Shown: positions 51,801 through 60,260, counted from the first letter of the stretch. The stretch is 64,000 nucleotides of DNA from Candidatus Gastranaerophilales bacterium (GCA_944326485.1 CALVED010000010.1:1-64000); one strand, 5' to 3'. Numbers and translations are program-made. The notes: a model not told the origin generated them from the sequence alone.

Positions 51801-52714
51801 CAATATTATTAAGATTAAACTCACAGGTAAATGATTATAATGAGTTTTTAAACTCCAATAACATTAATACAGAAATAAGAACTGATTGTTTAGCAGAAAA
51901 GAAAATTTATAAATTTATTTATACAGTATTGAAAATAATATTAAATCCAATAAATAATAAATTTATAGAAGAATTAGCATTTTTATATACTGAAAACAAA
52001 TATAGAAACAATTTAAACAAAAAAGAATTAATAAAAGAATATTTTAAAAATTTAAAAGAGCCTTTTATAAAAACAGATATAGACAAAATACAAGAAGAAA
52101 TATTAATACAATTATATATGGATGTAGATTATTGGCTTAATAGTTCAGATATACCAATTGAAGAAATAGCATTAAAAGCAGGAATTTTTTATTCAAAAAA
52201 TGATATAGACAAATCAAATACTTACTTGATTTCTACTTTTATAAAACACTTAAAAGCGAATAACGAAACAAATGAAGAATTAATAAAAAATCTTGAATAT
52301 TATTCTAAAAAATCAACCAGTGCATATAAATTTTTTGAAGAAGAAAAAGAAACAGAAGAACCTACAATAAGTATAATGACAATGCATAAATCAAAAGGTG
52401 ATGAATTTGATATAGTTTTTATTCCTCAATTAACAGAAGAAAATTATCCGACACAAAAAGATAATATAAAATTAAAAAGTGGCGGGCATTTCGTAGAAAC
52501 AATAAAGAGCAATATTCAGAATTATAAAATTAAAACTCCTGATGAATTAAAGCAAGAACAAATAGAAGAAACTCTAAGACTTTTATATGTAGGAATAACA
52601 AGAGCAAAAAAAGGATTAATACTAACTTGTTCAAAAAACTATAAAATACGTAAAAATGTAAAGCATAACATATTTATAGAAAAATTATTAGCAGAAAGTA
52701 AGAATTTAATCTAG
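48884..52714 (+). CDS. UvrD/PcrA-type helicase with an extra degenerate helicase-like N-terminal module
   Basis: Encodes 1,276 residues in two halves. The C-terminal half (about 640-1276) is a full superfamily 1 helicase: Walker A GIMAVPGAGKTT near residue 648, STIHGLALRI (motif Ia/Ib), IIEDEAQDSTEIQQ (Walker B), IIRCGDINQAI, SQRCAQPI, IMTMHKSKGDEFDIVF and LRLLYVGITRAKKGLIL. The N-terminal half lacks a Walker A (MLIEGSFSIARENLL in its place) but has YLIVDDADEITYLTWEF, a Walker B-like segment, so it is probably a degenerate helicase or AddB/RecC-like scaffold. The stop TAG overlaps repeat copy 5. Confidence 0.88.
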   Translation: MLIEGSFSIARENLLIEKYVELINNNTAYEDILVILLNSYQKAIFIDKVKEKLPGYDINKAKIFTANGLYYNAFKDNEDYIKKLLKYSKDDKIELCGLEISQYIFKQSIKEADFSDYISKINLLHQLFRRYALIVNNNLSKEDIKKRSNILKESFSNDAKKAIQDYKLKTIEYRSFDYLRQAAIFPLIYKETNYFKGIKYLIVDDADEITYLTWEFINYLLPQLKDYIIAYDRNGSTRCGYLCAYKSGINVFKKKYSPKEITLKNKSKYNDIAEEFSKNIKTGNLTNLEFYKKDSIRRLEMIDSVIKDINELIPLGVKTHDIAIITPLIDDVLLSTLKEKIFNLKFQVISGNEKLSDIKAIKNTLSILKIINNLEINDYEIKSILINLLNIPYRKCYEIIQNFKSTKEFIDINIDNSEHTNKYIKFKNIIKSLKEINYSLTEQIKIIFSNLIEDKIKKEERSKYEFLIKEANGFENTFNAKIKNIISEFILQIENSVISENPTDILAIEENKIIIATAQKVIDYKIKTKYQFWLDISNNEWFKQDTGTLYNAWVFNRDWDKEEYTLEDNIKNTRDKTSRIIRKLILCCEKDIRLYSSLYDNTGNENFGGLNEYIETKEQKRIVTKIIPRDDQKPVLEYKEGKMGIMAVPGAGKTTILLALVSELINSGVNAENIFVLTYMESAAKNFKERIKSYIDNSSQLPNISTIHGLALRIIKENGNYTKVGLDENFEICDDNTKERILKEIFYKLKIQEDKYDNFLRSISVVKLSENKKELYSKYKDIQEFYNFYQEYNITLKKLNLIDYDDMLSYALLILKNNKEIAQYYQDLCQYIIEDEAQDSTEIQQTLINLLSIKHKNIIRCGDINQAITSTFTNSNLESFKEFIKENTKIEMVSSQRCAQPIYKLANKMIKNAFSTEIYKKAFYPIEIIGTQNNPKIEINPESLYFEKENEEKEFILNTIKRIQKDNSNASIAILLRLNSQVNDYNEFLNSNNINTEIRTDCLAEKKIYKFIYTVLKIILNPINNKFIEELAFLYTENKYRNNLNKKELIKEYFKNLKEPFIKTDIDKIQEEILIQLYMDVDYWLNSSDIPIEEIALKAGIFYSKNDIDKSNTYLISTFIKHLKANNETNEELIKNLEYYSKKSTSAYKFFEEEKETEEPTISIMTMHKSKGDEFDIVFIPQLTEENYPTQKDNIKLKSGGHFVETIKSNIQNYKIKTPDELKQEQIEETLRLLYVGITRAKKGLILTCSKNYKIRKNVKHNIFIEKLLAESKNLI

Positions 52715-52881
52715 TATCGCACTTTGTTACCGAATCCTAAATTACAAAGTACTTACCTTAGGAAAACTCTGTTCACCTTCGTTCAACTAAGGATACAAGC
52801 TCACTTAAAAAGAAAGTTTTGGGTTTGTTTTGTAAAAAAATTCACTCACACTTCAGTTTATAGTGAATTTTACCCAGACAT
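52709..52881 (+). repeat. Dispersed repeat, copy 5
   Basis: Begins AATCTAGTATCGCACTTTG, of which CTAG includes the helicase stop. Contains ACAAAGTACTTACC, GGATACAAGCTCACTT, GTTTTGTAAAAAAATTCAC and CACTTCAGTTTATAGTGAA in order, ending near CCCAGACA. Nearly full length. Confidence 0.9.
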
Positions 52882-52943
52882 TTAATATAATTTCACAAAA
52901 TAGTGTTATTTAGAAAAACAAGTGCTATAATAGTAGTAATTAG

Positions 52944-52972
52944 TTGCTTATAATTTTTTTATTTTATATAGT
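52944..52972 (+). promoter_or_regulatory. Promoter of the BlaI-type repressor gene
   Basis: TTGCTT (52944-52949), a 17-base spacer and TATAGT (52967-52972), about 28 bases before the ATG, with AAGGAAGG as ribosome binding site. Confidence 0.65.
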
Positions 52973-52999
52973 AAATTAAATATTAAAAGGAAGGATTTC

Positions 53000-53350
53000 A
53001 TGACGTTTACACACGGAACTTTAGAAAATGAAATATTAAATGCCGTATGGGCAATGGAAGAAAAAGGCATAAATATTAAAAATATTTCAGTAAGTGAAGT
53101 ATTAGCAGAAATTAATAATAATGGAAATATTAGAGCATATACAACTGTAAAAACAGTTATGGATAGGTTAGTTGATAAAAATTTATTAAAACGTCAAAAA
53201 AGTGGTAAAAAATTTTGCTATAAATCTGTAGAATCAAGAGAAAAGATGGCAGAAAATGCAATAAACAAACTTGCAGGACAATATTTTAATAATGATATAA
53301 GGTCATTAATGAAAGCATTAGAAAAACAATGCACAAGTCTGAAAGTATAG
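53000..53350 (+). CDS. BlaI/MecI/CopY-type winged-helix repressor
   Basis: Encodes 116 residues of the penicillinase-repressor family: LENEILNAVWAMEEKGINIKNISVSEVLAEI, then RAYTTVKTVMDRLVDKNLLKRQKSGKKFCYKSVESREKMAENAINKLAGQYFN with recognition helix YTTVKTVMDRL. The usual proteolytic partner BlaR1 is absent, and the C-terminus lacks the CopY CxC metal motif, so the inducer is unknown. The next gene starts 22 bases before this stop. Confidence 0.88.
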   Translation: MTFTHGTLENEILNAVWAMEEKGINIKNISVSEVLAEINNNGNIRAYTTVKTVMDRLVDKNLLKRQKSGKKFCYKSVESREKMAENAINKLAGQYFNNDIRSLMKALEKQCTSLKV

Positions 53351-53709
53351 ATTATACACAATTAAGAAAAAGAGTATCCAGACTATTTGTTGGCGTTCTC
53401 ACAAAAAGAATTTCCGTACAGGAAGCTTTATCTAAATTTCCAAAAGATTGTGAAGATAAAACAATAATAGCAAGCTGGCACGCATTATGTCATCTTGAAG
53501 CAGACGAAGATATAAGAAAAAAAGATTCTCAATACAAACGTGAACAAGATGAATATATTGAATTTATTATGTTTACATTACAAAAAGGAGAGGAACTTCC
53601 TAAAAATATAATAAATTCATATATTCCTTATCATACTGAAGCTTTAATTCCAAGTTCAAATAAAATAAAAGGAATATTAAAAACAATAAAAAGATTTTTA
53701 TGCTGTTAA
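53329..53709 (+). CDS. Small soluble protein, unknown function, coupled to the repressor
   Basis: Encodes 126 residues with a 22-base overlap with the BlaI-like gene, so it is expressed with it. Helical and charged: LRKRVSRLFVGVLTKRISVQEALSKFPKDCEDKTIIASWHALCHLEADEDIRKK, YIEFIMFTLQKGEELPKNIINSYIP, ending FLCC. It is not a BlaR1 protease. No family recognised. The internal HALCHLEADED could bind metal, but this is speculation. Confidence 0.7.
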   Translation: MHKSESIDYTQLRKRVSRLFVGVLTKRISVQEALSKFPKDCEDKTIIASWHALCHLEADEDIRKKDSQYKREQDEYIEFIMFTLQKGEELPKNIINSYIPYHTEALIPSSNKIKGILKTIKRFLCC

Positions 53710-53779
53710 TAAAAACATCATATGAAGTATTTTATTTCTCTATATAATTTGATAGAATTAAAGAAAATGGAGAAATAAT

Positions 53780-54457
53780 ATGAGAAAATTAACTTATATA
53801 GGACATAGTGCTTTTTTTATTGAAAAAGACTGGGAAGGTATATTAATAGATCCATTTATAACAGGAAATCCTGTTGCAAATTTTGATTATAAGAAAAAAA
53901 GAATAACTAATATTATATTAACCCATGCACACTTAGACCATTTAGGAGATGCCATTGCAATATCCAAAAGTACCGGAGCTCCAATAATAGCGGTTTTTGA
54001 GCTTGCAAATTATTGCATTGAAAAAGGTGCCAAAGCTATAGGAGTAAATATTGGCGGATGTCTACAATTTAAATGGGGAAGCGTAAGGTTTCTACCTGCA
54101 ATACATTCAAGTTCTAATCCCGATTTACCATATGGAGGATTAGCCTCCAGTTTATTATTTGATATAGATGGCACAACAATATATCATGCCGGTGATACAG
54201 CGTTAATGAGCGAGTTTTCGACCATTGGAGAATTATATAATCCATATTATGCTCTTTTACCTATCGGCGGATATTATACTATGGATATGAAAGAAGCTGC
54301 CGTAGCAGCTAAAATGTTATTTTCTATGGAAATAATACCAATGCATTATAATACATTTCCAAACATAAAAGTAAACGTAAATGAATTTGTTGATTTGATA
54401 GAGTCCCAAGGTCAAAAATGTGTACCATTAAAGCCTAATGAATATGTTGAATTATAA
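53780..54457 (+). CDS. UPF0173-type metal-dependent hydrolase (beta-lactamase fold)
   Basis: Encodes 225 residues: YIGHSAFFI, ILIDPFITGNP, THAHLDHLGDA (metal-binding HxHxDH), AIHSSSNPDLPYGGLASSLLFDIDGTTIYHAGDTALMSEF, LLPIGGYYTMD and IPMHYNTFPNI. These are the metal ligands and conserved loops of UPF0173 metallo-beta-lactamase-fold hydrolases of unknown substrate. GGAG precedes the ATG. The DUF3326 gene overlaps its end by 20 bases. Confidence 0.92.
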   Translation: MRKLTYIGHSAFFIEKDWEGILIDPFITGNPVANFDYKKKRITNIILTHAHLDHLGDAIAISKSTGAPIIAVFELANYCIEKGAKAIGVNIGGCLQFKWGSVRFLPAIHSSSNPDLPYGGLASSLLFDIDGTTIYHAGDTALMSEFSTIGELYNPYYALLPIGGYYTMDMKEAAVAAKMLFSMEIIPMHYNTFPNIKVNVNEFVDLIESQGQKCVPLKPNEYVEL

Positions 54458-55454
54458 GTATAATAGAAATAAACCATTAATCGCCTTTGTAGTACCAACT
54501 GGCATTGGTGCTTCCATAGGCGGATATGCCGGAGATGCTTCACAGTATGCAAGAATGTTTGCAAAAGATTTTAATGTTATAGTAAATCCAAATGTAGTAA
54601 ATGCTGCTTGTTTTTCAGGCATTAGCGAAAATATGTTATATGTAGAAGGATGGACATTAACAGAATTCTTTAAAGGTAATTTAAATTTAATTCCTTCGTA
54701 TAATAATAAAATCGGAGTTATTTTTGATAAAGGCATATCTGAAGGCATTATAAATGTACATATAAACACAATTAATGCAGTAAAAACCATTTATGGAATA
54801 AATATAATTGGTTATGAAATAACAAAAGAGGATGTTGGAGTTGAGTTTTATAACACAAAAAGCGGAATTTCAACAGGCAGCGTCAAAAATAATAAAACAA
54901 TGTTAGAAGCCGGGCAAAAGCTAATTGAGCAAGGAGCCAATACAATAGCAGTTGTATGTCGTTTTGAGGAACCTCCGGAAGATAATTATAAAAATGGCGA
55001 GGGAGTTGATATAGTAGGGGGAGTTGAGGCTGTAATTTCTCATTATTTATCAAGAGAATTAAAAGTACCGGTTGTACATTCTCCTGCATTTGAAGATATA
55101 ACAATAACAAAAGAAATTGTTGATGCAAAATCTTCTGCAGAATATATAACACCTACTTTCTTACCTTGTTTATTAATAGGTTTACAAAATGCACCGTTAT
55201 TTTCTTTAAAAAAAGTGGAACAGTATATTTGCATAGATGATGTAAAAGCATTAATTATGCCATATAATGCCCTTGGTTCTTCAATAATATCAGAGTCAAT
55301 TAAAAGAAATATAAAAATATATGCAATAAAAGAAAATAATACAGTAATAAATATATCAAAAGAAGTAATCAAGGAAAAAGATACAATAGAAACAGTAAAC
55401 AGCTATAACGAATGTTATAAAATTTTAAAGGAAAAATTAAATGACAAAAAATAG
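54438..55454 (+). CDS. DUF3326 family protein
   Basis: Encodes 338 residues of DUF3326, a family widespread in cyanobacteria: PLIAFVVPTGIGASIGGYAGDASQYARMFA, NPNVVNAACFSGISENMLYVEG, GIINVHINTINAVK, NTIAVVCRFEEPPEDNYKNGEGVDIVGGVEAVISHYLS, VPVVHSPAF and IITPTFLPCLLIGL-like TPTFLPCLLIG. Soluble; function unknown. Its presence supports a cyanobacteria-related lineage. It overlaps the upstream hydrolase gene by 20 bases and the downstream prepilin gene by 14. Confidence 0.88.
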   Translation: MNMLNYKYNRNKPLIAFVVPTGIGASIGGYAGDASQYARMFAKDFNVIVNPNVVNAACFSGISENMLYVEGWTLTEFFKGNLNLIPSYNNKIGVIFDKGISEGIINVHINTINAVKTIYGINIIGYEITKEDVGVEFYNTKSGISTGSVKNNKTMLEAGQKLIEQGANTIAVVCRFEEPPEDNYKNGEGVDIVGGVEAVISHYLSRELKVPVVHSPAFEDITITKEIVDAKSSAEYITPTFLPCLLIGLQNAPLFSLKKVEQYICIDDVKALIMPYNALGSSIISESIKRNIKIYAIKENNTVINISKEVIKEKDTIETVNSYNECYKILKEKLNDKK

Positions 55455-56475
55455 AGAAGGATTCACTTTAGGCGAAGTATTAATTTGTATAATGGTAATC
55501 GGTATTATATTCGCATTTTCAGTTCAAACCTTAAAAATAATTAGAACATCATATACCTCATTAAGCTATTTTGCATTTAATAATATGCAAGCAATTGCAA
55601 GAGAATTAATATCAGGGCAAACAGCTAAAACAACAACTTCTTCTACAATATTATGCAAAAGAACTGATGGTACAAGTGTACATGTATATAAACCAGATCA
55701 ATTACCCGAAGAAGGTACCACTCCATACTGCAATCAATTAGCTGTTGGACCCGGAACTAATAGTTTATGTAATAATTTGGTAAATATTTCAAATACTACA
55801 GGTGCCACAAGTTGTACAAATTTGTATACTGCTTCTATTTCAGAAACAAATGATGAACCTTATATTTCTGATTTCAATTATCTAAATCCTAATTTTATAA
55901 CAACAAATGGACAAAGATTTTATATTACTTCAAGAGCATTTAATGAAAATATATCTGATGAATATGGTTATAGACTAATTGCAATTGATTTAAACGGAAA
56001 AAGTAAACCAAACACTATAGAAGAAACAACTAATAGAATGCCTCCGGATATTATAACATTTATGTTAATGGATAATGGTGAAGTATACCCACTTGGAGTT
56101 GCTGCAGACAATTTACCAGTAACAGGGAATAGAATAGTACAATATTTAGGAGCAAGAGTAAAAGGCTATTATTATTCTGATTATAGCGAACGTTCATCCG
56201 GAGTTCCAAGTGACTGTTACATTAAAAGTAAAGACGGAACAAAACAAATATGCAATTATTCTGTTGTTCCAATAAAAAATACAGAGACAAATACAGCTTT
56301 ATTTTCATATAGAAAAGCCTTCTGCACAGCACTAGGTCCAAATCAAGAGGCAACTTATAAAGATTACTGTTATGGAATTACACAACATGAATTATGTCCT
56401 CCATCAAATGATGAAAAAAGATTTGACTTATGTCGTGTAGAAACTATAAAACCTGTTTTCAGATATAATTTATAG
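55441..56475 (+). CDS. Type IV pilin-like protein with prepilin cleavage site
   Basis: Encodes 344 residues. The N-terminus MTKNREGFTLGEVLICIMVIGIIFAFSVQTLKIIRTSYTSL is a prepilin signal: cleavage after Gly8 before FTLGE, with Glu at mature position 5, then the hydrophobic pilin helix. The mature domain is large, rich in Cys (CKRTDGTSV, CYIKSKDGTKQICNY, CRVET) and Asn/Thr, with a GEVYPLG/DNGEVY segment. Such large pseudopilin-like proteins are part of secretion or adhesion systems. No other pilus gene is nearby. Confidence 0.85.
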   Translation: MTKNREGFTLGEVLICIMVIGIIFAFSVQTLKIIRTSYTSLSYFAFNNMQAIARELISGQTAKTTTSSTILCKRTDGTSVHVYKPDQLPEEGTTPYCNQLAVGPGTNSLCNNLVNISNTTGATSCTNLYTASISETNDEPYISDFNYLNPNFITTNGQRFYITSRAFNENISDEYGYRLIAIDLNGKSKPNTIEETTNRMPPDIITFMLMDNGEVYPLGVAADNLPVTGNRIVQYLGARVKGYYYSDYSERSSGVPSDCYIKSKDGTKQICNYSVVPIKNTETNTALFSYRKAFCTALGPNQEATYKDYCYGITQHELCPPSNDEKRFDLCRVETIKPVFRYNL

Positions 56476-56573
56476 CAGAAATAACAAAATTGTAAATTTT
56501 TATAATAAAAATATCAAAAATATTTATGTTCAGCATTTTTATAAACAATATAATAGAAATGCAAGGGTTTAAT

Positions 56574-56978
56574 ATGGATGTAAAAGGAGTAAAGGAAGTA
56601 ATTCCTATGGGATTAATAAAAGGTTCTAATCCCAGACAAACAATAGAAAATGTAGAATTAAGAGCAACATTAGAAAAAGCTGTAGAAGACGCAAAATTAA
56701 ATGTAACAGAGAGAATGGCTTTAAATAAAAATTTTTTTCCGAATGGTGGCGGTTTCAATCTTTTTCCTGAAGGTATAAGAGTACCTAAATTCAATACTTT
56801 TTATAGACCCGGACAGGTCGAAGCTGATGCTTTTACAAAAGAAGTTCAAGCAATTAAAATACCTGAAGATATATGTCTAAAAAAAGAACATATAATGAAA
56901 TCATCAAAAGGAAATTTTCAAGCAAATCTAGATAACGCATTAAAGAAACTAAGAAAAGTTTTAAATGGAAATATATAA
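56574..56978 (+). CDS. Small protein, unknown function
   Basis: Encodes about 134 residues, basic and soluble: MDVKGVKEVIPMGLIKGSNPRQTIENVELRATLEKAVEDAKLNVTERMALNKNFFPNGGGFNLFPEGIRVPKF, then ICLKKEHIMKSSKGNFQANLDNALKKLRKVL. AAGGGT lies six bases before the ATG at 56574, favouring it over ATG 56526. It ends before a strong terminator shared with the convergent ileS. No family recognised. Confidence 0.65.
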   Translation: MDVKGVKEVIPMGLIKGSNPRQTIENVELRATLEKAVEDAKLNVTERMALNKNFFPNGGGFNLFPEGIRVPKFNTFYRPGQVEADAFTKEVQAIKIPEDICLKKEHIMKSSKGNFQANLDNALKKLRKVLNGNI

Positions 56979-57025
56979 ATAAGGCTGTTAGAACTTCATT
57001 AAAAAACAAATAGATTTAATCGAAC

Positions 57026-57057
57026 AAAAAAGGCTGCTTTAATAAGCAGCCTTTTTT
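57026..57057. terminator. Bidirectional terminator between convergent genes
   Basis: AAAAAAGGCTGCTT (57026-57039) pairs perfectly with AAGCAGCCTTTTTT (57044-57057) around a four-base loop, with T runs on both strands. Confidence 0.9.
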
Positions 57058-57065
57058 GTTATCAT

Positions 57066-59906
57066 TTAATCATTTCCATTAATTGCATCATAACAATCAT
57101 CGCAAATAGATTCAAAACCACTATGATTACCAAGTTGTCTATACTTCCAGCAGCGTTCACATTTTTCTCCTAATGCTTTTGTTACATAAACGCTATACTC
57201 ATCTTCTGTATATTCATTCATAACATCAGAAGGTTTTTCACTAACAACAAAAGCCTGGGAAGTAATAAATATATTGCATAATTCTTTTTCATATTTTTTC
57301 AATAATTCAGAATTACTTGAAATAATATAAACAGCAGTTTCTAAAGAACTTCCGATTTTCTTATCTGCTCTTAAAGGTTCAATAGCTTTTGTTACAATCT
57401 CACGTACCTTTAATATTTGGGTAAATTCTTCTTCTAAAGCTTCATTATTCCATTGTTCTTTAACAGTCGGCCAATCAGAAAGAAGAATGCTTTCTAATCC
57501 GTCTTTTTGAGCTTCCGGTGTATTCATCCAAATATCTTCAGCTTGATGAGGCATAACAGGAACCAAGATTCTTGTTAATGCTTGAGCTATTTCATAAAGT
57601 ACAGTTTGACAAGCTCTCCTTGATAGTGATTTTTTACCGCTGGTATATAATCTGTCTTTTACAATGTCTAAATAGAATGAACTTAAATCAACAGCTGCAA
57701 AGTTTTGAAGATATTGGAAATATCTGTAGAATTCATAATCATCAAATGCATCTGTTACGTTTGCAATTAATGTATTTAGTTTGTGAAGAGCAAATTTATC
57801 TATAGCCTTTAAATCTTCATATTTTACATAATCTGTTTTAGGATCAAAATCATATAAATTTCCAAGTAAGAATCTTGCTGTATTTCTTGTCTTTTTAAAG
57901 ATTTCTACAAGCTGTTTAATAATTGTATCACCGATTTTAACGTCGTTTCTGTAGTCTATAGAAGCAGCCCACAGTCTTAATACATCAGTACCATACACTT
58001 TAATAATTTCTTGAGGTAAAACAACATTACCTAAAGACTTACTCATCTTTCTGCCTTCACCGTCAAGAACAAAACCATGAGTTAATACTGTCTTGTAAGG
58101 AGCTTTTCCTGTAGTGGCAACAGAAGTTAATAAAGATGATTGGAACCAGCCTCTGTGTTGGTCAGAACCTTCCAAATACATTTCAACAGGAAGTTCACCA
58201 AGTTCTTCACTTCTTTTCTGAACAACTGCTCTATGTGTACATCCCGAATCAAACCAAACATCCATAATGTCTGTTTCTTTTCTAAAATGCACTCCGCCAC
58301 ATTTCGGACACTTATATCCTTTTGGCATAAGTTCTTCAGTTGTATGGTTTACCCAAGCATCTGAGCTTTCTTTTTCGAATAAATCTGCAACATGATTAAT
58401 TGTTTCATCATTAACAATAACTTCACCACAGTCTTTGCAATAAAATACCGGAATTGGAACACCCCAAGCACGTTGACGAGAAATACACCAGTCAGAACGG
58501 TTTTCAACCATGTTTGTTATTCTTGTTTCGCCTGCAGCTGGAATCCATTTTACATTTCTTATTGCTTCAAGAGTTTGCTCTTTAAACATATCAACTTTAA
58601 CAAACCATTGATCTGTAGCTCTGTATATAACTGGTTTTTTACATCTCCAGCAGTGAGGATAACTATGAGTTATATCTTGCTTTGATAAAAGTGCTGATTT
58701 TTCTTCAAGTTTATTTATAACAATTTCATTGCCTTTATAATAAGGAACACCTTCCAGATCAGGGTCTTCAAATTTATCACTTTTTCTCCAAATACCCTTG
58801 GAGTCAAGAGGAGAAAGAGTTTCTATACCATATTTTTGGCAAACTTCCCAGTCTTCAAGACCGTGCCCTGGTGCTGTATGTACACAACCCGTACCTGCAT
58901 CTAATGTAACGTGGTCTCCAAGGATTATACGACTTAGTCGGTTATATAAAGGATGGAATACATTTAGATTTTCTATTTCTGCACCTTTTAATTTTCCTAT
59001 GGTTTTTATATCTTTTTCTTCCCAAGCTACATCTTTTAAAAAGTTATTTAATAATTCCGTAGCTACAATGTATCTGTCATTTTTATATTCAAATACAGTA
59101 TATTCAAGTCTTGCATTTAAACAAACAGCTAAGTTTGATGGAATTGTCCAAGGAGTTGTTGTCCATATAACAACATATAAATCTTTTTCTGATTTTTCGT
59201 TAATAAGAGAATAAACTTTTTCTTGGTCTTTATTATCAAATTTGAAACGAACATAAATACTGGTAGATGTATGATCAGCATATTCAACTTCCGCTTCTGC
59301 TAAAGCAGTTTCACAAGAAGCGCACCAATAAACCGGTTTTAATCCTTTTTGAATATAGCCTTTTTTATACATTTCGCCAAAGACTCTGATTTGTTCAGCT
59401 TCGAAGTCAGGCGCTATAGTTAAATAAGGTTTTTCCCAATTGCCCCATACACCAAGTCTTTTAAAATTTTCTTCTTGTCCTTTAAGATTTTTTAGTGCAA
59501 ATTCTCTGCATTTTGCTCTTAATTCTCCTGGTGTAAGTGCCTCTCTGCCACCTTTTATATTTTTTACAACGGCATTTTCGATTGGAAGCCCGTGTGCATC
59601 ATACCCTGGAACATAAGGAGCATAAAAACCTCTTTGTGCTTTATATTTTAAAATTATATCTTTTAAAATTTTATTTAAAGCTGTTCCAATATGGATTTTA
59701 TCTGAACTTAAGTATGGCGGACCATCATGCAGAATAAATTTATTTGCTTTATCTCTTTGTTTTACACTTTTTTCATAAATTTTATTATCTTCCCAAAACT
59801 TTTGAGTTAAAGGTTCTTTTTGTGCAGCATTTGCACGCATTTCCAATGTTGTTTTCGGTAAATTTATACTATCTTTGTAATCACTTTTTGTTGTACTCTC
59901 TGCCAT
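57066..59906 (-). CDS. ileS: Isoleucyl-tRNA synthetase
   Basis: Encodes about 946 residues of class I IleRS with the editing domain (TTTPWTIPSNLAVCLN, TGCVHTAPGHG), KMSKSLGN, the anticodon-binding domain and the C-terminal zinc domain (CERCWKYRQLG...CDDCYDAI). The class I signature reads HIGT instead of HIGH (GPPYLSSDKIHIGTALNKILKD). I start at the ATG 59906, where AGGTGG precedes it; ATG 59915 would leave no space. It charges tRNA-Ile. Its upstream region contains repeat copy 6. Confidence 0.96.
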   Translation of the reverse strand: MAESTTKSDYKDSINLPKTTLEMRANAAQKEPLTQKFWEDNKIYEKSVKQRDKANKFILHDGPPYLSSDKIHIGTALNKILKDIILKYKAQRGFYAPYVPGYDAHGLPIENAVVKNIKGGREALTPGELRAKCREFALKNLKGQEENFKRLGVWGNWEKPYLTIAPDFEAEQIRVFGEMYKKGYIQKGLKPVYWCASCETALAEAEVEYADHTSTSIYVRFKFDNKDQEKVYSLINEKSEKDLYVVIWTTTPWTIPSNLAVCLNARLEYTVFEYKNDRYIVATELLNNFLKDVAWEEKDIKTIGKLKGAEIENLNVFHPLYNRLSRIILGDHVTLDAGTGCVHTAPGHGLEDWEVCQKYGIETLSPLDSKGIWRKSDKFEDPDLEGVPYYKGNEIVINKLEEKSALLSKQDITHSYPHCWRCKKPVIYRATDQWFVKVDMFKEQTLEAIRNVKWIPAAGETRITNMVENRSDWCISRQRAWGVPIPVFYCKDCGEVIVNDETINHVADLFEKESSDAWVNHTTEELMPKGYKCPKCGGVHFRKETDIMDVWFDSGCTHRAVVQKRSEELGELPVEMYLEGSDQHRGWFQSSLLTSVATTGKAPYKTVLTHGFVLDGEGRKMSKSLGNVVLPQEIIKVYGTDVLRLWAASIDYRNDVKIGDTIIKQLVEIFKKTRNTARFLLGNLYDFDPKTDYVKYEDLKAIDKFALHKLNTLIANVTDAFDDYEFYRYFQYLQNFAAVDLSSFYLDIVKDRLYTSGKKSLSRRACQTVLYEIAQALTRILVPVMPHQAEDIWMNTPEAQKDGLESILLSDWPTVKEQWNNEALEEEFTQILKVREIVTKAIEPLRADKKIGSSLETAVYIISSNSELLKKYEKELCNIFITSQAFVVSEKPSDVMNEYTEDEYSVYVTKALGEKCERCWKYRQLGNHSGFESICDDCYDAINGND

Positions 59907-59980
59907 AATATCCACCTGTTTAAATTTTTACAAACAACATTTTAATATAAACAATATAAATAGTACATGTTCATATAAAT

Positions 59981-60157
59981 TGTCCGAAAATAATTCACGA
60001 TAAATTGAAAGTGTGAATAATTTTTTTACAAAACGAACCAAAAACTTTGTTTTTGAGTGAGCTTGTATCCGTAGCGAAACGAAGGAGAGTGACTTTTTCA
60101 AAATGTAAGTACTTTGTTAGAGAAGATGACTCGGCAACAAAGTGCGATACTAGATTA
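59981..60157 (-). repeat. Dispersed repeat, copy 6 (inverted)
   Basis: Read on the minus strand from AATCTAGTATCGCACTTTG, it shows ACTTTGTTGCC, TAACAAAGTACTTACATTTT, CTTCGTTTCGCTACGGATACAAGCTCACTC, AAAGTTTTTGGTTCGTTTTG, and ATTCACACTTTCAATTTATCGTGAAT, ending TTTCGGACA. The most complete copy. Confidence 0.9.
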
Positions 60158-60192
60158 AATTAGTATAAAAATGTTATTACTTACATTAGATA

Positions 60193-60221
60193 TTGTTATT
60201 AAGTTTTTTGTTTAGTATTAT
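60193..60221 (+). promoter_or_regulatory. Promoter of the phosphohexomutase gene
   Basis: TTGTTA (60193-60198), a 17-base spacer and TATTAT (60216-60221), about 40 bases before the ATG, with AAGGAG as ribosome binding site. Confidence 0.7.
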
Positions 60222-60260
60222 TTTATAGAATGACATTGATAATATATCTAAGGAGATAGT

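Larger units (their letters stand above)
59907..60260. other. Divergent gap occupied mainly by repeat copy 6
   Basis: About half of this 354-base gap between ileS and the phosphohexomutase gene is the inverted dispersed repeat. The remainder holds the phosphohexomutase promoter and an AT-rich ileS leader without a recognisable T-box or tRNA. Confidence 0.5.

Noticed and set aside
53329-53709. The protein overlapping the BlaI-type repressor as a BlaR1 sensor protease
   Set aside because: It is only 126 residues, with no membrane helix and no HExxH metalloprotease motif.
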